Shown one piece after another: positions 1 through 9,350 of a stretch of 64,000 nt of DNA; within the stretch, counting starts at the first letter, position 1, and each line of letters begins with the position of its first letter. This DNA comes from Pictodentalium vernedei (taxonomy: Eukaryota > Mollusca > Scaphopoda > Dentaliida > Dentaliidae). The notes under the pieces are model-generated. The model was not told the DNA's origin. It was given only the letters and a program-made list of their open reading frames with translations, and made no database searches. The stretch spans positions 539,732,971-539,796,970 of the forward strand of contig CM062297.1 of NCBI GenBank assembly GCA_031216915.1, written 5' to 3'. The position numbers and the translations under genes were made by a program.

Positions 1-293
1 AGAGATTCCACAAGTTCAGCAGCCACAGCATCGGAGGAGGGTAGCAGCCCAAAATCCTATGCTGAGGCTGCACGTGCTCGTGGAGTCAACTCCAAAGCAA
101 ATACAAAAATCACAGTGGATCCTCTGGGAACCAAATCCTTTAACCCGGATAGATCTCTGTCACAGTTACTTAACACGCAACCTAGTGGGATAGGTTCCAG
201 TCACGATACGGTACTGGAGTCTGTTCCCGCTAGTGGCCCCAGCAATATGAGCCAAAAGGGAGGGGAAGAACCCCCTAAAAAGAAAACAAAATA
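1..293 (+). pseudogene. LINE ORF1, N-terminal fragment
   Basis: Frame 1 is open from the window edge to a stop at 291-293 and reads as a Ser/Ala/Lys-rich segment including KSYAEAARARGVNSK and a Lys-rich end. The frame of the main ORF1 is also open across 270-313, so a single-base shift in the C/A-run region near 270-290 would join the two. I take this as the upstream part of the same gag-like protein, separated by one frameshift. No recognised domain lies in this part. Confidence 0.55.
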
Positions 294-313
294 GTTGCGA
301 TTCTGAGTGCGAG

Positions 314-1321
314 TTGCAGGAGGTGACGGGTGCTGATGGTTTCTCCACTTTGACACCTAGAGTGGTAAAGAAGTACAGAAGCCTCCAGCATCCCTCCTCT
401 TCCAGCTCCTCTCAGGTCAACAGTACTAACAGGACTAATTCTCATAATGGCAATAACAAAAACTTAACTGTTGACGATAATGATCTCACTGCGAACAAAA
501 ACATCACAGTCAGAGAGTCCGGCCTGGAGGAAGTCACTCAACTTATGAGTTTAGACTTCTCCGCGGCCATAAAAAGGACACCCACGAGGCCTGTACAGAA
601 GATACCCACGAGGGTACCCATGGACAAAAACAAAAAACAAGATAAGCAGGCTACACAACCTCTAGGGGAAAAAACATCCGTTAATATTGCCGTGGTAACT
701 AGGATACACCCTGACACTCCAAAAGAAGCCATCAGCCAGGGTATACCAGGCTGCAAGTGGGAAAGATTCACCTCCAGAGCCACGGGCAATTACACGTGGA
801 AGCTGAAGGTGATCTGCCCTAACAGTACAACTAAACGAAAAATAATTTTGGAAGGGGTGACCATCAATGGTAGAAAGCATGTTACAGAGGAGTACCGATC
901 AACCCCTCCCCCAATCCAATGTCATAAATGTAAAAAATTTGGGCACGTAGCAAACAGATGCAGGGGCACTCTGACCTGCATGAAATGTGGAGACAACCAT
1001 CTCACCAAGGCATGCAGGTCAAAGTCCCCCTCCTGCCCTAACTGCAAGGAACCCCACACCAGTAATTATCGGGGGTGCCCCCACTTTAAAAAAGTGAAAA
1101 CCAACATAGAGTTGAAAAACCTTAACTTAAATAAACCCGACAACGCTTCCTCACCCCACACAATATGCTCCCTTGTCACGGGAGCGCTCTACTCAGTTCT
1201 AAACAAACATGTCAGCACTAGTCTGTCTGACATCTGTGAAGACGTTAGCCGCTCAGCGTCCCGGCTCTTCAAAACCCAAATATCTGAATCTTTAATTAAA
1301 GCCGCAGTCAACATCCAATAA
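314..1321 (+). pseudogene. LINE ORF1, gag-like protein with three zinc knuckles
   Basis: This is the nucleic-acid-binding ORF1 protein of the LINE, expected to coat the element RNA in the ribonucleoprotein. Three Cys-rich knuckles lie near codons 203-216 (CHKCKKFGHVANRC), 222-234 (CMKCGDNHLTKAC) and 241-255 (CPNCKEPHTSNYRGC), the usual arrangement for Jockey/I-type ORF1. The segment before them (MPVALE antisense region, codons ~115-200) matches the position of the RRM-like core in related proteins, but I cannot prove the fold. The first codon here is TTG and the frame stays open upstream, so the real start is probably in the fragment ending at 293, in another frame. The stop at 1319-1321 is followed after 50 bases by ORF2. 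Confidence 0.75.
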
Positions 1322-1371
1322 AGCCACTAATCACCTCCAACCAAACACCGCGACTAAATTACAACCCCATC

Positions 1372-2191
1372 ATGAATAAGTTACAAATAGCCATGTGGAA
1401 TGCTAGAAGCGTTAATAACAAAAAGCTTCAGATCAGCCCATACTTCAAAGATACAGACATTGTCTGTATCTGCGAAAGTTGGCTTCAACCCAGTAAAAAT
1501 CTTTCAGTTAGCGGGTTCAGCACTATTAGAAGAGACCGACAAATCACTAAAGGTGGTGGCGTCGCTCTTCTAATAAAGGAGAACATCAAAACCAAAACAA
1601 TAAAAACCAATCACCTCGATACAGAGGTGATTGCAACTGAAATCACAGTCAACAATAAAAACATCGCTATTGTTTGTTATTGTAACGACCCAAGCAAAAT
1701 TGTTTCTGACACTGTCTTTGATTTCTTTACGAGGAAATACAAACACTGCATTTTCCTCGGCGACTTCACTGCCAAACACCTGTACTTTGGCTGCAACAAA
1801 ACCAGCCCCAACGGTGAAGCCCTCCTTGAAATAACAAAAAAAACATAACCTCCATGTGGTTATGAACGACAATTCAGCAACCTATATCAGTAACAACCCA
1901 CTATTTTCATCTGATATCCTCGATCTAATTATCGCCAGTGATTCCCTGATAAACTGCATCGATGACCACTGGGTCGGCGATGATGACTTAGGAAGCGATC
2001 ACCTCCCAGTCCATGCCTCACTGCAGCTAGGAAATGGGCCACTCAGGTACCCCCACACTCTCCGCAGAAATTTTAGAAAAATTAATTGGAACTTCTACCG
2101 CGACATCATCGATGTCAAACTCACAAACAACCCCCCCATCCAACGCAGCAGAACTCGAAACCAAATGCGAGGGCATAGAGAAAATCATTAA
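1372..2191 (+). pseudogene. LINE ORF2, APE-type endonuclease part
   Basis: The protein starts MNKLQIAMWNARSVNNKK, the characteristic N-terminus of apurinic-endonuclease-like LINE nucleases that nick the target DNA. Visible motifs are WNARS, an ICESWL box, GGVALLIK and FLGDF (catalytic region), then, after a +1 frameshift at about 1848-1856, the terminal SDHLPV motif. The residue after GDF is T where N is the usual catalytic residue (GDFN), so the enzyme is damaged at a key site as well as by the frameshift. The stop at 2191 is a further break; linker sequence continues in a third frame at 2034-2414. Confidence 0.8.
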
Positions 2192-2618
2192 CTCAACCCT
2201 AAACGAAATGTGCCCAAAAGAAGAAGTACGCCCCAGGAGAAATACTATCTCGGGCGACACACTGTCACTAATCAAAACTAAGCAGAAAGCTCTTCGCGCT
2301 CTTAAAACCGAAACTGACCCCGGTAAGAAAGCTGACCTCAAAAAAACATATAACCACTTGGCAAAGTCAAGGAAGCCCTCAAAGCTGAAAAACAAGCCAA
2401 CTGGGAAAAGGTAACAGCCAATCTAAATGGGGTCCAATATGCTAAAAAATTCTGAGACTCATTCAAAATCCTAACTGGGCAAAAAAAGAAGGGCGGCAAA
2501 GCCACTGCAAAACCTCTTAAAAGAGAAGACGGTTCCTTTACGAGCACCGACAAAGACAAGGCCGACACTTTTGCCGACCTCCTAAGAAAAACACATTGCC
2601 CGTATCAAGGCGCAGGCA

Positions 2619-4103
2619 ATGATGAACCCAATAAACGCAATTGACAACTTCATGAATGAACACCCTGAAATCTACCGTGACCCCAAATTCGATAACGAGC
2701 CAGAAGACAGGGATTACGATGACCTCGTCACCCCCATCACCAATCACAAAATCATCAACGTCATTAAAAAATGCAAAAATTTGTCCTCACCCGGCCAAGA
2801 CGAAGTGAGCTACAAAATTCTTAAACACAGCCCAAATTCCCTAATCGAAAAACTAAACAAACTGTTCAATGCATGCCTCACCCATGGATACTTTCCCAAA
2901 TGTTGGAAAAAAGCCATTGGTGTCATGATACCAAAACCTGACAAGGACCCCTCCGACCCAGCCAGCTACCGCCCAATCAGCCTCCTCAGCTGCATTGGTA
3001 AGACATTTGAACGAATCCTTACCAATCGGTTCAGGAGGCACCTTGAAGACAACAATTTTTTCAATAAATGGCAAAGAGCCTATAGAAACCGCAAAGAAGG
3101 CATCGAGCATGTCTACCAACTAGTCACCCAAATGAAAACCGCTATCAACAATCAGCAAATAGGTGCGGCAGTCCTGTTAGACGTCGAAAAAGCATTGGAC
3201 TCTGTTTGGCACAATGGAATGCGCTACAAATTATCAAAAATGAGACTCACCATGAAACTGCTCAGATTACTATCCTCTTTCTTAAATGATTGCGAAATTA
3301 AAGTCAGAGTGAACAATGAAATGTCTGACAGTGTCCCCCTTGAAGCAGGCACCCCCCAAAGATCCATCCTAAACCCCTCCTTTACATCTTCTATGTAAAC
3401 GACCTTAATTTCTCTGAAGATCGTGTTCAAGTCTCCCAATTCGCGGATGATAAGGGCCCCAGGGACACTAATAATATGGCCAATCTGCTCCAAAAACCCC
3501 TGCAACGCGCTCTCGACGACCTAGAACAATGGTGTGCCAAATGTAGAATTAAGCTAAACGCCAATAAAACCCAACGAATCACCTTTACTCGCAAGACAAA
3601 TAAACGTGATTTTGACCTAAAACTAATGGATAACACCCTCCCAGAATGCAAAGAGGCGAAATTCCTGGGCATCACCATTGATCAAAAATTGTCCTTCAAC
3701 AAACACACCGACGACATGGCGAAAAAAGCCACCAAATGCATTAACTTATTGAAAATGTTAAAGGGAACTTCATGGGGAGCAAACTAGTCCATCCTACTCA
3801 AACTATACAAAGCCTTTGTGTGCCCAGTACTCGAATACGGTGCAATCATACTTACTGACCTCAATCAAACTAATATGGGAAAACTCCAGAAGGTCCAAAA
3901 TCATGCGCTCAGAGTCCCTCCGCGCCCCATGGGACACACCCATCAAAACACTCCATGACAGGGCCGATATCCCCACCATTAAAGACCGCCTAGCCACCCT
4001 GGCCGCGAAAAATCATGACCGGTTAGCCGACAGTGAACTAATCTCCGAACTTGGATCCATTTGCGAAAGCCGACAAAAGCCCAAAAATTTCAATCAAAAC
4101 TAA
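2619..4103 (+). pseudogene. LINE ORF2, reverse transcriptase part
   Basis: RT motifs appear in order: PASYRPISLLSCIGKTFERI, then LLDVEKALDSVWH (the F/D-K-A-F-D box, changed here), then AGTPQRSILNP (usual form GxPQGSxLSP), then FADD at about 3443-3454 in a new frame after a shift near 3398, then FLGITID and the C-terminal PVLEYGA block. Breaks are a frameshift near 3398, a stop at 3785-3787 and another frame for 3816-4103. A linker between endonuclease and RT (2192-2618) is scrambled. Function would have been target-primed reverse transcription; this copy is dead. Confidence 0.85.
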
Positions 4104-4120
4104 GACCGCTCGAAAAAAAA

Positions 4121-4720
4121 TAGGGAACGAGAAGGTGAACCAACAGGCAGAATAGCAGCTTAACTGTGGCCTTCTACCAGAAAGGGCTGCCTTCACCGAC
4201 TCATCTAAAATTACATCAGGATTAAATATCATTAAAAAACTAAATAGTAAATAGGGAACGAGCAGGTGAATAAACCGGCAGAAAAACAGCTTAACTGTGG
4301 CCTTCTACCAGAAAGGGCTGCCTTCACCGACTCAACCAAAAATTACATCACGATTGGAGACTGTAGATCTCATTTCTGGCCGGGAAGGGGGGGGGGGGGG
4401 GGGCTCGGCCCACACAAAACGCTCGCGATACCAGGTGTGAGCGTTTTGTGTGGGCTGGGCCTCCCCAGCTGGAGGTGGGATTTGCAGTGTTCAATCGCGA
4501 TCCAAAATAAACTCAAACTAATCTAAATATGGTCGAAACCAGCAAAGGGCATAACAGAAACACCCTCGGGTGTGGTTTAGTGTCTAAACCTGTTACCCTC
4601 CCGCTACAAACTCACTATCACCCTAAGAAGGTGATCTAACAGGCAGATTAACAGCCTAACTGTGGCCTTCTTCCAGAAAGCGCTGCCTTCTCCGACTCAG
4701 CTAAAGATTAGATCACAAAT
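4121..4720 (+). repeat. LINE 3' tail: three copies of a ~110-bp repeat
   Basis: A unit starting TAGGGAACGAG and containing AGCTTAACTGTGGCCTTC and AGGGCTGCCTTCACCGACTC begins at 4121, again at about 4252, and in diverged form at about 4628. A 260-bp unrelated block with a G-run and hairpin (4370-4620) separates copies two and three. Repeated 3' UTR blocks are common in LINEs and may bear the RT recognition signal; that role is inference. Confidence 0.7.
4408..4455. repeat. Perfect 17-bp inverted repeat (hairpin) beside a G-run
   Basis: Arms GCCCACACAAAACGCTC (4408-4424) and GAGCGTTTTGTGTGGGC (4439-4455) are exact complements with a 14-base loop. A run of about 18 G sits just before it (4387-4403), so the strand could form both a hairpin and a G-quadruplex. 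It lies inside the LINE tail between repeat copies. Confidence 0.85.
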
Positions 4721-5403
4721 TAAAACATAATGTGCTAATTTTATCTTTTTTATTTTTACATATTCTAATGAAAACTAACTCTGCCTTCTTCTTTTAAGCA
4801 GGTACACAGAAGATGCTTTTTTGACCAGCACCCCAATAACCGCTATGGACAGTCTAACTGTTATAGAAACGGTAACCCCCATGGTTCCTGAACATCCTCC
4901 ACTCCATCCCTAAAAGTGGTCGACCACTTTAAGGGAGGCGAGCGTTGGTCCTGCGTCCCGCCTCTGCTCCTTTTTGTAAGCGCATTTGCGCATCTTTTTG
5001 TCCCAACCCATTAGGATTACAATGTAGGCCGGCCCCCGAACCAGGGAAGTTCGGGTCTTCTTCTTGGTGGTTCCCGAAAGGGGTCGTTGTTGTTTCCTTC
5101 AAAGACATCCTATCAAACAGAGACAGCCTGAGGCAGATTATACTTGCCCGTGATGGACATCACTTAAAATCATCTCCGAAGTGGCAGACTATACTTGCCG
5201 GAAAATCTAGATCGACTGCACCCTCGGGGGGAGAGGTAGTACCTTTGTGAGAGGACCCAACCTTCCACACTGGTCCTCACCCGAGGGTTCAACCGATATC
5301 AGTCAACGAGACCGCCACGCCGCAACAGGAGACACCTGCCGAGTACTGGAACCCTTTCTTCCTTCGACACGCCTAGACATGTGACACCCAATCCTATACA
5401 GTT
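4721..5403. other. Non-coding stretch with a short palindrome
   Basis: I see no supportable gene. An 18-bp perfect palindrome, AAAGTGGTCGACCACTTT, is at 4913-4930 and extends imperfectly to CCCT...AGGG. Bases 5220-5285 are a diverged copy of 5740-5803 (GGGAGAGGTAGTACCTTTG followed by CACTGGTCCTCACCCGAG), so this area shares sequence with the ORF that follows. Confidence 0.5.
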
Positions 5404-6538
5404 ACCGAGGGTCGAAAGGGGCTTGTTCGCCATACCATCCCTGCGCGCCTTCGGCGCGCAAAATCATTTCATTCGTGTTCAGTCTTCAAAGGGGCAGTCT
5501 CTCAAGACAGGTCCATTATGGCATAAAAATACAAGTTGGTACCAGGTCACAGTTCGCACTCAGAGTGCGAGCATCCTAATTATTACCTTAATTATGGAAA
5601 CACTGGAACTACCAGCGCGATTGAAGAGAACGATAGCAGCTCTGGGCATCTCTTGCCCTAACACCTGGACTATCCAGGAGATGGCCAAGAGCGTTCATCT
5701 GAACCTTGAATTCAAGGTTGAAGAAGCGAAAGAATTACCACCCTCCTCGGGGAGAGGTAGTACCTTTGTTGATAGGACCTCCTCTCACACTGGTCCTCAC
5801 CCGAGAAGGCTTGGAGGCCCTGAGAAGAGGAAGAAGAGCCCATCCACCAGGCGCCGCGATGCCCGGCGGTTGGAAACATTCCTGAAAAGGAAGAAGGAAG
5901 AGAAGGTGGAAGAGAAGACAGAAGAGGCCACTACCATTCCCCACCCTCCAACTCCTGTGACTCCCATCTACTCCCCAGCTGCCTCTCCTTTCAGGGACAA
6001 CCTGGAGGATGGCGACGTCATCAGCGAGGCGCAGACGGAAATGGAAACTGGCTCTCTAAAGTCTCCTACTCCAGTCTCTCCCCTCCATCCGGATCAGGAA
6101 CGGAAAAAGATACAAGATATACTTGACATGATGGCAGTGGTAAATAGCATGTGGGAAGAAGCCAGGAATATCCTAAAGGAATCAGCTGACAACAACAGCA
6201 GAACGATGGTACTCCTGGAACAGCGCACCAGCCACAGCACTCCTGAAGCAGCCAGGACTTGACCATTCCATCCTAGTCAGTCCTCTAAAAACATCAACAG
6301 CCCAACTACACCAACAACCACTACAGTCTCTCCATCACAGCCACCTCCACCCAAAAAGAGAAACAAGCGACATAAACGCCGCTAAACTGTCACTGAGGGT
6401 TGAAAGGGGCTTGTTCCTGATATCGTCCCTGCGCGCCTTTGGCGCGCGAAACCATTTTGTTCAGTCGCAGTGGTCTCTCAAGACAGGTGGTCTCTCAAGA
6501 CAGGTGGTCTCCCATAGCAGGTCCATTATAGAGTAAAA
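5404..6538 (+). repeat. Direct repeats of ~130-145 bp flanking a small ORF
   Basis: Block 5404-5532 and block 6392-6538 share GAGGGT(C/T)GAAAGGGGCTTGTTC, a GC-rich hairpin (GCGCGCC TTC GGCGCGC in the first, TTT loop in the second), TCTCTCAAGACAGGT and GGTCCATTAT. The second block has extra copies of GTGGTCTCTCAAGACAG. The two blocks are in direct orientation around the gag-like ORF, like very short LTRs or the ends of a tandemly duplicated unit. No 5'-TG...CA-3' ends or primer-binding site were recognised, so an LTR call is not justified. Confidence 0.55.
5594..6262 (+). CDS. Gag-like or retroelement accessory ORF (about 222 aa), function not established
   Basis: The frame is open from 5381, but the first domain-like part begins at ATG 5594 (METLELPARLKRTIAALG), which I prefer as start. 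The N-terminal ~55 residues look like a short alpha-helical module, followed by a basic segment KRKKSPSTRRRDARRLETFL near residues 75-100 and a Lys/Glu-rich helix, a Pro-rich linker, and a final helix around DILDMMAVVNSMWEEA. The basic SPS-RRD-R-F pattern is often seen in gag-like proteins of invertebrate retroelements, which is my only reason for that label. Flanking direct repeats suggest it is part of a small mobile unit. It could also be an isolated gag fragment. No catalytic motif is visible. Confidence 0.4.
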   Translation: METLELPARLKRTIAALGISCPNTWTIQEMAKSVHLNLEFKVEEAKELPPSSGRGSTFVDRTSSHTGPHPRRLGGPEKRKKSPSTRRRDARRLETFLKRKKEEKVEEKTEEATTIPHPPTPVTPIYSPAASPFRDNLEDGDVISEAQTEMETGSLKSPTPVSPLHPDQERKKIQDILDMMAVVNSMWEEARNILKESADNNSRTMVLLEQRTSHSTPEAART

Positions 6539-6937
6539 TCAATCGGTGCCTGTCATATGTGGTCTCTCAAAACAGTGGTCTCTCTAGACAGGTTTTACTG
6601 TATTTATTTATTTATTTTTTTTTTTCTGATTTAGGTAATTTGAATACTTCATTTTACAACAGATTTTATAAATTGGGGTGGGTCCCAAATTGTCTTTGAG
6701 GAAAAAAAAACTGTGTGGGAGGGGTGGGTGTCCAAGACATGACTGGCAAAAATTTGCATTTCGTGGGTGGTGGGTCCCAAAAATTGAAAATGTAAAACTT
6801 TCCACCTTGTATCTGTAATGTTTTGTCTGACCCCCCCCCCCCCCCCCCCACCGCCTCCCCCCCCCCCCCCCACCCCCATGCTTTTTCTGAGTAAAAAAAT
6901 TGTTTCTAGTAAGAGCCAAGGTAATCTTCAAAATGTA
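6539..6937. other. Low-complexity stretch with long C-run
   Basis: No gene is visible. Bases 6831-6872 are almost pure C (minus strand G), broken only by short ACCGCCT and CA interruptions, and could form a G-quadruplex or i-motif. The preceding segment has T-rich and GGGTGGGTCCCAAA motifs. Confidence 0.5.
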
Positions 6938-7243
6938 TTTATTTATATATTTGAATTTAACAACACTTTCAACAGCAAGGGTCACCTCGTGTCAGATAGT
7001 TTTATGAGTGGAGGAAGCCAGAGTACCTGTAGAGAACCACCGAGCAATGGCAAGCACCTGCCAGACTCCCCAACGCATTAACTCCAGACAAGCAGGGTTA
7101 GCATTAGTTGAAGACATGTGCACCATCCACTTGCAGTATGCTTTAGTACACAATGCCACCGTGCTGCCACATGGGCAAGTGGGATGAAGTGCCCGCCCAA
7201 GGACACAACTCAGTTACCCCTGGCAGGGATCGAACAATCTTAA
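6938..7243 (-). mobile_element. SINE copy, reverse orientation
   Basis: Read on the minus strand this shares the body of the SINEs at 37.6-38.8 kb: the conserved TGTCCTTGGGC box (here GTGTCCTTGGGCGGGCACTTC at about 7183-7203), the GTGTACTAAAGCATACTGCA block, GACATGTGCACC, and an AT-rich tail at 6938-6955. The head side stops at about 7243 with a B-box-like remnant (GTTCGATCCCTGCC), so the 5' part is short or lost. Confidence 0.7.
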
Positions 7244-7529
7244 AAAAAACTGTAATAAAATAATATCAACAGACACAAAGTATACTATTCAAAGTTTGCT
7301 ACGCACCAAGTATATCCAACTACCTGTTTTACGTTTTAGTTGAAATATTGTTATGAAAAGTGTATATATTTTTTTATTTAATTATATTTTTAATGATCTA
7401 AGCACAGAAATTAAGATTTTGTTTGTGTTTGACATTATTTTTTAGCTTTTGAATACGATAACCATAGAAAATGGATATTATTGGTAAAAGAGGAAATTTT
7501 TCAAATTTGCCAAAAAGTTGACGTTGCGA
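7244..7529. other. AT-rich stretch, nothing recognised
   Basis: I see no open frame, repeat copy or RNA gene here. It may include one end of the adjoining Tc1-like element, but I could not match inverted repeats. Confidence 0.4.
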
Positions 7530-7541
7530 ACTCATATGAGT

Positions 7542-8593
7542 TCAATATCGAGTATGAGACCCATTATCGTTCATTACAGCTTGACAATGCCTTCTCATGC
7601 TCCCAATCAGGTTCCAGATGGTCCTTTGTGGGATTTTGTTCCATTCTTGGACCAGCATGGCACCAAGCTCCTGGACAATTCTTGGTTGGATTGGACGGAC
7701 TGAAATTGCAAGCTGCAACTCATTCCAGACATGTTCGATTGGACTGAGGTCAGGGGATCTTGCTGGCAAATCCATACGCTCAATCTCCTCCCTCTGTCGG
7801 TACTCCCAGCCGGACAGCATGGGCAACATGAGGACGGGCATTATCGTCCATCAGAATGAATCTATCACCCACTGCACCTACATGCAATCTGACATGGGCA
7901 TCCAGGATCTCATAAATATGCCGCTGAGCAGTCAATGTACCACGGTAAAGGACACAGAGCTCTGTACGTCCATCCCAGCTGATGCCGCCCCAGACCATTA
8001 TTGACCCTTCACCATAGTGGTCATGCTCAGCAATGCTGGCTGTATAGATTTCGCTCTCCTGGTCTTCAACATATCCTGGAATGCCTATCTGTGTTGTCTA
8101 GGCAGTACCTTGACTCATCTGTAAAAATGACAGGACGCCAATCTTCTCTGGTCCATCCAACGTGATCCATGACCTATTTATATCGTGCCTGGTGGGGGTT
8201 CTGGGACAGCTGAATGTGAATACATGGTCTTCTCGATCGGAGACCATCTTCATGCAACCTTGCCCGGATAGCCTGCATCGAAACATTTCCCCCGGATGCA
8301 TTCTGAAGGTTGCTGCGAAGCTGGGTTGCTGTGTGAAAGCAGTTCCTACGGGCCTGAATGATCAAAAACCCATCTTCAGCTGCGGATGTTGCCCTGTCTC
8401 TGCCACCACCATGTCGTCTGACTGGTGTGCCATACTGCTGAAATCTTGCCCAGACTTTGGTGATCACCGTATGGTGCACACCAAGGGCTTCACCAACCAG
8501 ACGATGGGTAGCCCCTTGTTCCCCCATCCCTACAGCCCGCCACATTTTTGCTTCGGACAAATGTCTTCTTACATTTGCATTTGCAATATTCAA
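7542..8593 (-). pseudogene. Tc1-like transposase (DD34E type), frameshifted
   Basis: On the minus strand, ATG-side sequence at 8593-8174 encodes an N-terminal helix-turn-helix pair (GATHRLVGEALGVHHTVITK, then RRHGGGRDRATS), the paired-like DNA-binding part of Tc1/mariner transposases. After a shift, FTDESR (first catalytic D) lies at about 8105-8122. In later frames VWGGIS (about 7990), MDDNARPHVA (second D, about 7845) and LPARSPDLSPIEHVWNEL (E, about 7735) complete the DDE triad; D to E spacing is about 34 residues once the shift is allowed for. At least three frame changes and a stop after SQGTA make it inactive. Usual family length (~340 aa) matches the span. Terminal inverted repeats were not identified. 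Confidence 0.9.
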
Positions 8594-8827
8594 TCATTAA
8601 ATCACAAGGGTTTGTGTTAAAATGACAACTGAATACCCTACACATGTCATGTACATGTAGACAGTACACGAAAACATCATAAAAATCAAGGAATACATGC
8701 TTTCCATGACTGTCACGAAAAGTCTGCCTGTCAAGAGAGCTAATGTAAACACTGGGGACCATCTCAATACTTTCCTCAATCATATCCACCATAAATATTG
8801 CAAATGTGTCACAAGAAAATTTCACAA

Positions 8828-8998
8828 TAGCGGGGGAGGAATTCGTCACATACAGGTGAATTGTGCACTTGGTGATACCTTCTTGAAATTTGGCACACTG
8901 TTAGTGTAGGCTATGAGGTTCTCAAAAACGATCGGCTACAAGTTGACACCGACCGGTGGCGACCAGTAGCGGCACAATCCAAAATGGCCGCCAGCGGC
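8828..8998 (+). repeat. Left terminal inverted repeat of the Academ-like element
   Basis: It pairs with 15224-15385. Matching blocks are AGCGGGGGAGGAATTCG, ATTGTGCACTTGGTGATACC, TGAAATTTGGCA, CGATCGGCTACAAGTTG and AATCCAAAATGGCCGCCA, with short indels between them, so the two ends have drifted apart internally but keep identical outer 18 bases. Confidence 0.85.
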
Positions 8999-9112
8999 TG
9001 AAGGGAACCTCCTTTTCGACGGTCTACCGACTATACATCCGATTGTAAGGGCGCGAAAGTGAACTCTGATCCACGCACGTGTTGGAAACAGACGTGGGAG
9101 ATGATGTAGAAT

Positions 9113-9153
9113 AAAACGAGATTCTCTATACGGATGCATCAATTTCTTGGAAC
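9113..9153. repeat. Antisense copy of the transposase 5' coding sequence in the leader
   Basis: These 41 bases are the reverse complement of 9421-9461, inside the gene, with one mismatch. The antisense segment encodes on the minus strand the same SSKKLM-PYRESRF peptide as the gene (codons ~24-37). A transcript running through both would fold back on itself. Confidence 0.9.
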
Positions 9154-9157
9154 TTGA

Positions 9158-9235
9158 AAAGAGCGTTGTTTCTCCGGGATCAGCGTCATTCAGGCAAACC
9201 TGAATGACGCTGATCCCGGAGAAACAACGCTCTTT
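9158..9235. repeat. Perfect 37-bp hairpin in the transposon leader
   Basis: Arm 9158-9194 (starting AAAGAGCGTTGTTTCTCC) and arm 9199-9235 are exact complements with a four-base loop CAAA. It lies 116 bases before the chosen start codon, between the antisense copy and the gene. Such a long perfect arm is rare by chance and would give a very stable RNA or cruciform structure. Confidence 0.95.
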
Positions 9236-9350
9236 ATGAAGCAGTCTCTTTGCCATACAATCTCTTGTTTGGCGTAATTCCGCAAGCAATTCTGATTTGT
9301 CTGTCGAAATTAATTCGAGAACGCGATTGTTCACAAAAATCATTCACAGA

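Larger units (their letters stand above)
1..4740 (+). mobile_element. Decayed Jockey-like LINE (non-LTR retrotransposon), 5' end outside window
   Basis: The order is zinc-knuckle ORF1, APE-type endonuclease, reverse transcriptase, then a non-coding tail, which is the standard two-ORF layout of non-LTR elements that insert by target-primed reverse transcription. The reading frame changes several times in ORF2, so this copy cannot make a working enzyme. The RT C-terminal stretch with VLEYGA and the following KLQKVQNHALRV resembles Jockey-group elements; clade placement is inference from these motifs only. The 5' end lies to the left of base 1 and the 3' end is not sharply defined; the last recognisable tail repeat ends near 4720. 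Confidence 0.85.

Noticed and set aside
6608-7081. Gly- or Pro-rich ORFs around 6830
   Set aside because: Caused by the C-run; no independent evidence of coding.
8594-8827. Terminal inverted repeats of the Tc1-like element
   Set aside because: I compared 8594-8827 with 7244-7541 and found no convincing inverted match.
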